Below are positions 56,301 to 64,000 of a DNA stretch of 64,000 nt, one piece after another. The notes below the pieces were generated by a model. That model did no database searches and was not told the DNA's origin. It saw only the letters and a program-made list of their open reading frames with translations. The translations under genes and the position numbers were made by a program. The DNA is from Theobroma cacao (lineage: Eukaryota; Streptophyta; Magnoliopsida; Malvales; Malvaceae): assembly GCF_000208745.1 (NCBI RefSeq), contig NC_030851.1, positions 10,830,126-10,894,125 on the forward strand, written 5' to 3'. The first letter of the stretch is position 1; every line of letters begins with the position of its first letter.

Positions 56301-59300
56301 AGTTAAATGCCGATCTGATTCTATGGTCGTAAATTTAGTGTACTTTGGTTGGAGGTTTCTTTCTTTACTGTAAAAAAAAATGGTTGGATGGTGTTTTTAT
56401 ACCCCTATAGAAATGAACATTAAATGTATAAACGTATCATAAAACTTTGCACACCCTCTTTTTTGAGTGCCAGCTTGTTCTACTCTTTAGTATTATTGTG
56501 AATGAAAAGCTAGTTTGCTTGCTTGTGTTTTTTTTTTTTTTCCAAATATGATCCTTTTATGCATGCCCTATAATTTTTTTTTTGGCGTTTGTGAAGATAA
56601 ACTCATTTGGTGTAACTTTTTAGCTTTATTTATACATTTTCTGAATAATGATCGGTAGATCAGCATTTTTAAAGAAGGATGTTTTCCATCCTCTGATCTA
56701 TACTTGGATCACGTTATACCTTATTTTCTTTTTGGAAATTCCTTTGATTTTCAAAATCTTTCAATCTTTTGGCTACAGGGCTTCACGTTGGTATTGCCTT
56801 TTTTTTGTCCTCTATGTCCTGGTTGGGGTTTACTTTGTCACAAATTTAATCCTTGCTGTTGTGTATGACAGCTTCAAAAGTGAGGTATGCTGTGCATTCA
56901 TCTTACTTTTGCTATAATAACTGTGAAGACTGGAAAAAGATGCAACTTAATAAGTAGTATTCCTTGTAATTTTTGTTGCTGATGTATAATCAGTTATTAT
57001 TTGAATCTTGCTAGCAATAACTGTTACTTCAGGAAAAAAAGAAAAAAGAAAACAGATACTCTTAAATCTCCTTTTCTTGTAGCTTGCAAAACAAGTCTCT
57101 GAGATGGATCGAACAAGAAGAAGTATATTGTGTAAAGCCTTTGGTCTCATTGATGATTATGTAAGTACATTATTCACTTGCTGGTCAAGTATCCTTTTGA
57201 CATGCTGAACTGTTCTCATTTTGAACACTGCTACATCTGTATACAAGATATGGTTGTTAGAAATCTTTGCATGTGTAAGTCATGCAAAACTTCATCTCTG
57301 TATTAGTCATTGCTCATGTTGTGATCTGGATGTGGAGAGTTTTGCAAAGTCAAGTATGTAGGATTTATTAAGTTGGATCTTTTTTAAAAGTTCATTATAA
57401 TTAGTAGTATACGATTATATGTTGGTGCCTAGGTGGTAAAAAGTAAAGAGGAGATGGGTAGTTGAGAAGCAAGATAAATAAAGAAGTGAGAGAGAGTCTT
57501 ATGATATTGTCTAAGCACTCTCTATATTAGAGAACAGATGGATAAAGTAAGATGAGAAGGGATAGGATGAGGACAGTTCTAGTGACTGAGCATCTCAAAG
57601 ATACAAAATTGATTACTACCTTCAATCCATCATGTTTCTTTTTGCAGAATTCATCATGGTTTCAGATGTTTGAATTACTTATGTAAATTTGAGATAAAGA
57701 GAGTTTTTATGTTCTTGAGTTGCCACTGGTGGTTTGATTATTTTGTTTCATGTTTATATTCGGAGAGACTTTACAATTAGGAAAACACTTGTATCCCACT
57801 TGATATGGCAATAATGAATTGGTTTTGTAGATAGTCGATTTTGGTTAATACCTATTCTCTAAAGAATTATTTTATCACATAACATTATATAGAGAATAAT
57901 GAGAACAACTATTACAAGTAAAGCTCTACTTCACGCACAACAACTAATACAAGTAAAACTACTTCGCATAGAATAACTACTTCACACAGATAATAGTGAA
58001 AGTAACTCAGAATAAGTGGCAGGGTTCACGAGTTACTTTTTTCTTGGGATGTTCCGGAGAGTTTGACTTGGTGGCTTAGATGTAAAGGTAGTTAAGAGTC
58101 TTTTTCTTAACCTTTTCCTGAAGTATAAGTGTTTCTCTCTTTTACCTTATTTTCTTGTCCCTATTCACATACAACTTCTTCTATTGTACCTGTTTATAAC
58201 AGCTATTCTTTATTAGCTTTTACTCGAGAATAAGTTTTATTACACCTAATTACTTCAACAGTCATATAATGGGTTTCTAAGCGTTACTCGACATTAACTC
58301 TTAGTAACGGTTACCTAATATTAAAAATCTCTTTAATAATATCATTCATTACGTGCATTAAAGCCTTTTCCTTGTAACCATCACTTTTGACATTATATAT
58401 AGAGCCTTCACAATTCATTCAAAGGACTTTCACTTTTCGAAACTCTCTTACTCTCACTCAAAGCTCTTTCTCTAGCCATCTTATACATTGTCTACCTGTT
58501 TATTTCTTGTTCTCTTCCACTTGCCATGACACTCAATACTTCAGGAACTGCTCCAATGTTCCTCTCTACCACCTCTGTTACATCCCTTACTTGTTTGCAA
58601 CACTTCCTCTTTCTATAACAAGAACTCCCTTTACAGGTTTAACTTTAAATATTTTATTTATGAATAGGTTGACTTACCCATGAAGTGGAAGATCCAATTC
58701 TTGGACTTATCAAATAAATTTTGCCACATTAGGTGGATAAAAAGTTGGGACAAAAATATTGGACAAGTAGCATTACTCCTTCACAATACAATGTCATCTT
58801 CTCTTTGAGTGATTTTTCTACATATAAAATGGTATCGCCATGTTGTAACGTTGTAATATGATTGATGTAGCCAAACCCTCATTGCAAATGAAGGCCTAAT
58901 GTATGGTGTTGTTGATTTGGTTTAAGTATTTTGAATGTTATATGAGTTTTCCTATTCTATACACAGAAAGTTGGGTTCCTCAACAAGGAGCAATGCATTC
59001 GTCTGTTTGAAGAACTAAATAAGTACAGGTACTAATCACATCACCATCTTTAATGTGTTTTGAGAAGAAAATGCCTTCTTATCTCTTGCATTGATACATA
59101 TGCTTACTCTATTCTCCAATAGGATATTTAGAGGTGGAATTTGACAGGTTCAGTTGGGTTTGAGTCATTTCTGGTTTTGACTTTTTGGGTATGTTCTAAG
59201 AGAATGAAGAAACTATGCAGGAAGTAATAACTATCTCAAATAAGAGGATTTTTTTATTTTGTATATATTAGCATATTATCAAGTTGTCTCTTGTTATCTT

Positions 59301-61931
59301 GTTAACTCTTTTTAGGACATTGGTAAATGACTGAGGTGGAATCAAAGCATTCTGAACCTGAAGAAATTGAACCTCCTGTCCAGTTGTGAAACATTAGCTA
59401 GTTTTCTCTTTGCAACTTTTATCTCGTAATTGATAAATATTTGGCGCAATTAATGAAAGAAAAATCATAAAGATGCAGTCAATTCATGAGGATGTAGTCC
59501 TTATGTCTTGAGATGGTCATAAGTAGCTTACTGTATTAAGGTTCCTGTATTGTATTGACTTTTCAAACCACTTGTCTTTAGGTTGTTTTGTTGATTTTGT
59601 GCATGATAAAGTATGCCCTCTAATTATCTTATGTAGGACTTTGCCAAAAATATCAAGGGAAGAATTTGAGTTAATATTTGATGAGCTGGATGATAGTCAT
59701 GACTTCAAGGTATACCTTTTCCTTCCCCATTTTGGTTTGCTTTAAATTCCAGTGATCATTTTTTTCCTTTTGGTGTGTGTGTCAGTGCATGCAGTTAAGT
59801 TCAACTTTGTAGAAGAAGAGATTTTACTTATTGAGATCATTGACTATAATAACCAAAAAATTTTCAATGACTAATATTTTCTAACCCTTATGAGAAAAAG
59901 GGGGCCAAAAGGGTGTTTGTGATGTTGCCTAATTGGAGCAAATGGAATGGCTGGTTATAGTGTTTCTTTCATTGAAAAACCAGAAGCTTTTTTTTTTCTG
60001 TATCTGGCAGAATAACATCCTAGGGAATACTGGAAGTTTGTCTCTGTAACCGTTCATAAAAGTTCTACTTATCAAGAAGAAATGAATAGTTTTTCCTGAG
60101 TAAAGGGTATAAAAAGAGCCTTGCCTAAGTCATGCTAAACAGGTTGTAAGAATGGGAGGGGAGCAGATGCCTGAGCTAAGATCCTCTGTAGATTTGGTCC
60201 CATGCTTTTTTGTTGGCCAGAAGGTAACTCTGTTAACTCAAAGGAGGAATGCTATCTGGATGTGCAGCTAATTGCCTGGGTCTATGAGCTGAGAGTCTTG
60301 ATAGTGGTCAGTGTTGGAATCTTTTGCAGTTATGTCCGAGTTTGTGGGACAGAAGCTGTACAGGATGATAAACTAGATGTTGGGGGGAAGGGTGCAAATA
60401 GGATTGTTTTACTGATTTGGGTTCATCAATAAATGATTGAATAAATGCCTGTAAAATTTTCTGCATAGATGGAAAGAATAATATCTAGGATGTGAACATG
60501 CATGCAGCTGCTTATGTTCACTGAAGTTGGTTCATTCGGAAGGGAAAAGCCTGACATATGGTTGATGCCCAATAAACATAGGTTCTAGATTAGTCCCCTC
60601 AATAACATCTTGCACCTTCTAGAGGCCATGCTTTTCCAAATCTTCGTTAAGAATTTAGTTCCAGGCAGAACTCATAAACTAAAACAGCTTGTTGAAGCCA
60701 AACAAAATTGCTAGATATTTGGGGCATCAAAGGGGCTTGAAGGACCATAGCAGTAATCTTGAATTGTTGTTGTTTACAAGGTCCTGTGCTTTAAGCAATG
60801 GGCTTCCTTGTAGATAGATTGAACTGTTCAGTTGTAAAGTCTCAGACAATGATCATACAACAACTTTCTCACTGTGTTGATATGATAGGAAATTGTATGG
60901 GAATCTTTGGAGGAGCTTTCAATATATTTCTTCAGATCATTGAGCAAATTGAGTCTATGGTGGTATTTAATGTTTGAAATTATTTATTTGTTGTTTTCAA
61001 TATTTTCATGTGTGTGCTCTGTCTTTAATATGTCTTCTGGTAATCATATTACCTGTTTGTGCAATATCACTTCTTTAGTTCTTTATACTACATTTAATGT
61101 AATTATTGCTGGATTTGATATTTTTTGACCTGTAGATCAACTTGGACGAATTTACTGACCTTTGCAATGCCATTGGCCTAAGATTCCAAAAGGAGGATTC
61201 TGTAAGTCCAGTTTACTATTAACCTTCTCAAAACATTTTCATTATAACTGATGAGATATTTATGACAGCAGAATCTATATGTGTTTTGCAGCCTTCTTTG
61301 TTTGAAAGATTTCCAATCTACCGTTCACCTTTCTCTGAAAATTTGAAAGCTTTTGTTCAGAGCCCCAAATTTGGATATATAGTATCCATCATTCTCATAC
61401 TGAATCTGTTTGCAGTTATTATTGAGACAACGGTATGCCTCTAACACATTTCATTTAGATGAACATGTAAGAGTTAATTTGCTTCAACAGCCTAAGGTTC
61501 TTCAGTTATTTTTTCGTTAATGATTTAACATAACAAATATACTTGCATCTATCTGCTGATGCTGTTAGTTGTAGACTACATTTCTTCCAAGTTCTTGCAC
61601 TTTGGAGTAAAATTAATTTATGTTTCAAATTAAAGAGTTTGGAAACTTTGTAAAACTTTGCCTTTGGTGTGTGGTAATTTGTTTCTAGCCTTTTCTCATG
61701 CCCACAGTTGGGGGTTCACCCATGGGTTGTTTTGAAGCATATAATGAGATAGGGTAAACTGAAAAAGGCATCTGGATCAGTACCCCATCAGAAATTGTTT
61801 AAAATTTTCTTTCCTGGCTATATGATTAAATGTTGTCCATTAATTACTCCATTCTCAAGGAGGCATGCCATGCACTTAAAGTAAGAAGCAACTACTTGGA
61901 ATACTTGATAACATTCTAAATTAAATATGTA

Positions 61932-61987
<56 letters not shown>

Positions 61988-63145
61988 ATATTCTTGTTTG
62001 TTGACTGGCTCCCTAACAAAATGAAATAAGAATGATCACAAAAGCCCTCCATATATTGCTTTATTACTGCCCTCCATATATTGCTTTATTACTACCCTCT
62101 AGAGCCCAGCTATGTGATTCCCAACTTTGACACTGTTTCCTGCTCTTTCTGGCATGGACTTATGGTTCCCACCTTCATCCAATATGGAACTAAGAATAAA
62201 TAAATAAGGTAGCTTAAAATTAAATTAGAGGCTTTTGTGGTCTAATGCCTATGGAGGGACAAGGAAGCTGCATTGATGACACACTTAAGAAACAAGAGAC
62301 ACAGATGCTTGTGCATCCAAGATTACTGTTATGTGCATCGATTTGGCTAATCCTTTTTTTTTCTGCCGTAAATCAGTAGCTGTTTAGGCAGAAGTGTGTT
62401 TATATAAAGGCTGGTCTTCAAAGAACTAGCCCATTATTGGCTAATGAATCAAAAGAAGACCTTCCTGATCTGCTTCTACCATTTTCCTTTTATGCGTTTG
62501 ATGAATTGCTAAGTGGAGTGAACATTTTCCTGTTTTTCGTTTCAGATTATTTGATTTCTAGGATACATATTTCCAAAATTTAAAACTTGCAGTCCTGAAC
62601 TAACCCATTATTGGCTAATAAATCAAAAGAAGACCTTCCTGATCTGCTTCTACCATTTTCCTTTTATGTGTTGGATGGATTGCTAAGTGGAGTGAATGTT
62701 TTCCTGATATTTGTTTCAGATTATTTGATTTCTAGGATATGAATTTGCAAAATTTAAAACTCGCAGTCCTGGACTAACTTTTGTGATTTAAATTGGCCTG
62801 CAGCTTGATATTGAAAACAACTCTGGTCAGAAGGTGTGGCAGGAGGTTGAGTTTGTCTTTGGTAAGTACTTGCTATTGCATGTACTTGATTTTTAAGCTT
62901 GTATAACTGCCTGATTTTACTTACTGAAAATTTTAACTTCATAAATTTGCATTATTTATTTAATGCTTGCTTTTTTTTTATGTATGCTACATGGTTACTA
63001 TCTCATGGTGGTTAATGAGTTGCTTATTGTCTGACAGGGTGGATGTATGTACTGGAAATGGCGCTGAAAGTATACGCATTTGGATTTGAAAATTATTGGA
63101 GGGATGGGCAGAATCGCTTTGATTTTCTAATCACATGGATAATAG
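51916..63145 (+). CDS. TPC1: Two-pore calcium-permeable channel TPC1, 15 exons visible, 3' end outside window
   Basis: Exons: 51916-52041, 52690-52833, 52989-53096, 53677-53772, 54548-54678, 55893-55953, 56123-56289, 56779-56884, 57083-57160, 58967-59028, 59637-59709, 61136-61201, 61292-61432, 62804-62861, 63038-63145. All join in frame. TPC1 is the vacuolar slow (SV) cation channel. Exon 1 is the cytosolic N-terminus ([20 protein letters not shown]). Exons 2-8 make the first six-helix unit with pore [16 protein letters not shown]. Exons 9-12 hold the linker with two EF-hands. Exons 13-15 begin the second unit (the LDIE loop, [12 protein letters not shown]). The Asp of LDIE, which matches the Arabidopsis fou2 position by eye, is kept. 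EF-hand 2 (DDSHDFKINLDE) looks competent; EF-hand 1 ([12 protein letters not shown]) lacks acidic residues. The exon 1 donor, CTG|GTCACC, is unusual. The second voltage sensor and pore lie beyond 64000. Confidence 0.94.
53329..53357. repeat. TA microsatellite in TPC1 intron 3
   Basis: About 14 TA units with one GTA interruption near the end. Intronic; a CT run also lies at about 53812-53830 in intron 4. Confidence 0.85.
58393..58402 (+). promoter_or_regulatory. TATA-like motif of a possible LTR or pararetroviral promoter in TPC1 intron 9
   Basis: TTATATATAG is followed about 30 bases on by CATTCAAAGGACTTTCAC and a C/T-rich leader-like stretch; upstream lies TTACGTGCATTAAAGCC. The layout resembles the U3/R region of an LTR or the promoter of an integrated plant pararetrovirus. 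No LTR ends or coding parts were found, so this is only a suggestion. Confidence 0.25.
61939..61984. repeat. GT microsatellite (23 units) in TPC1 intron 13
   Basis: An uninterrupted GT run of 46 bases, preceded by ATGTATGTATAT. Likely polymorphic in length. Confidence 0.95.
62045..62094. repeat. Tandem duplication of a 25-bp unit
   Basis: CCCTCCATATATTGCTTTAT plus TACTG/TACTA occurs twice in a row at 62045 and 62070, differing at the last base. Intronic. Confidence 0.9.
62423..62770. repeat. 174-bp tandem duplication just before TPC1 exon 14
   Basis: Copies at 62423-62596 and 62597-62770 share CCCATTATTGGCTAAT, AAGAAGACCTTCCTGATCTG, GATTGCTAAGTGGAGTGAA and TTCAGATTATTTGATTTCTA with scattered substitutions (by eye about one in twelve). 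The second copy ends about 30 bases before the exon 14 acceptor at 62803. Confidence 0.9.
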
Positions 63146-64000
63146 GTAACTACTCAAGATACATCCTTGGTTTTTCACCTTATATCTACTAAAGGAAAAG
63201 CAACCAAATTTGTTTTCATATTGTTTGAAATTATAATAATAATTGAACAGCACACTACTTAGAATTAGTTGCTTTGGAAAAGCAAATTTCAGAAATTATT
63301 TTGTGTCTTTCATGTTCAAATATTGGATGATCACTTAATGACGTCAGTGGTCCAACCGAAGGTGGAAAGTTTTCAATTGCCAATACTTTTAGAAATTAAA
63401 CAGACTGCATCAAGCAAATCGTTTTAGTTACTTCCTATTCTAGAGTTAACTAGGTGACTGTAAAAGCAAATGGCCTATTGTTTGTTCTTTAGTAGTTTTT
63501 ATATTTGAAAATACTCTGAAAAATTTTTCCTGTCGCATTACCCTTCAATAAAACAACATTTTATTGATATTATTCTAATCTTGTAAATATTAAATGCTCA
63601 AAAAATTTTGTAGGTAACCTGTAAAAATTGCAAGCATGAAATGATTTGGGTTATGATAAAAACATGAAGGAATATACTGCTGGAATACATGTTTCTCCAC
63701 TGAATTGAACTCCTGTATAAATTTGAAACTAAGTAGATTGCAACTTGGGGAATGACCATGCTGTTAAGAGTGCTTTGACGCAATAATGTGCAACAATTAG
63801 GTATTTGAGGATTTTATATGCAAAATTTTCTTTCAATGTTGCAATAAGATAATATATTGTTTTTTTGAGTTTATTTTGCCCCTAGGGATATAAGCAAATG
63901 GCATGTGGCACATCTAGAAAGTTTACATTCACAATGATGGCCATTCAGCTTGAAAGAAAAACTTTTATTTCTGCTGTGGGTTATATCCACTGTTTCTTTA
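63146..64000 (+). other. TPC1 intron 15 (start), no further exon seen
   Basis: Sequence after the donor GTAACT is AT-rich and contains nothing like the expected next TPC1 exon. The gene continues outside the window. Confidence 0.6.

Noticed and set aside
58387..58683. 98-codon ORF in TPC1 intron 9
   Set aside because: No recognisable domain; low-complexity Ser/Thr/Leu composition from C/T-rich DNA.

Overview
The window looks like nuclear DNA of a flowering plant, most likely a eudicot. It is AT-rich, has spliced genes with GT/AG introns, and carries many transposable elements. The host genes resemble CASPL1C, FLOE1, callose synthase 12 and TPC1. The species cannot be read from the sequence. 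A rosid is likely; Malvales is a weak guess, based only on the kind of ORF1 carried by the large retrotransposon.

Layout. 1-5.6 kb: a decayed RNase H-like retroelement tail, then a three-exon CASP-like membrane protein gene (3468-4167, +). 5.6-13.7 kb: a repeat graveyard. One old Ty1/copia polyprotein on the minus strand can be followed in four pieces (12070 down to 5671), split by later insertions. These include a MITE-like element, a 3.1 kb insert holding a minisatellite that is itself split by another MITE, and adjacent MITEs, one of which holds a SINE. 15.2-19.0 kb: a three-exon gene for a FLOE1-like, DUF1421, Q/P-rich protein (+). 19-23.5 kb: no host gene; it holds a second, plus-strand copia remnant (LTR-like sequence, tRNA-Met-type PBS, gag, start of protease).

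23519-41089: one 17.6 kb Ty3/gypsy element of the Tat/Ogre type. It has 2.87 kb LTRs, a tRNA-Arg primer site, an extra ORF1, gag, protease, a 217-nt intron between protease and RT, two RNase H domains, integrase, a tandem-repeat-rich 3' region and a polypurine tract. It is full length but dead: there are many stops, and active-site residues of protease, RT and integrase are changed. The changes are mostly G-to-A/C-to-T, as expected for methylated cytosine decay.

41-64 kb: a foldback inverted repeat, then the single-ORF callose synthase 12 (PMR4/GSL5-type) gene (42769-48084, +). Next is the two-pore cation channel gene TPC1 (51916 to beyond the window, +), of which 15 exons are visible.

The host genes do not form an operon. 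CASPL1C, CalS12 and TPC1 are consecutive loci in Arabidopsis (At4g03540, At4g03550, At4g03560), so this window appears to keep that order with about 38 kb of transposons plus the FLOE1-like gene between the first two. I found no CRISPR array, bacterial-type operon, tRNA or rRNA gene. The most notable item is the nearly complete architecture of the intron-bearing Ogre-type element.
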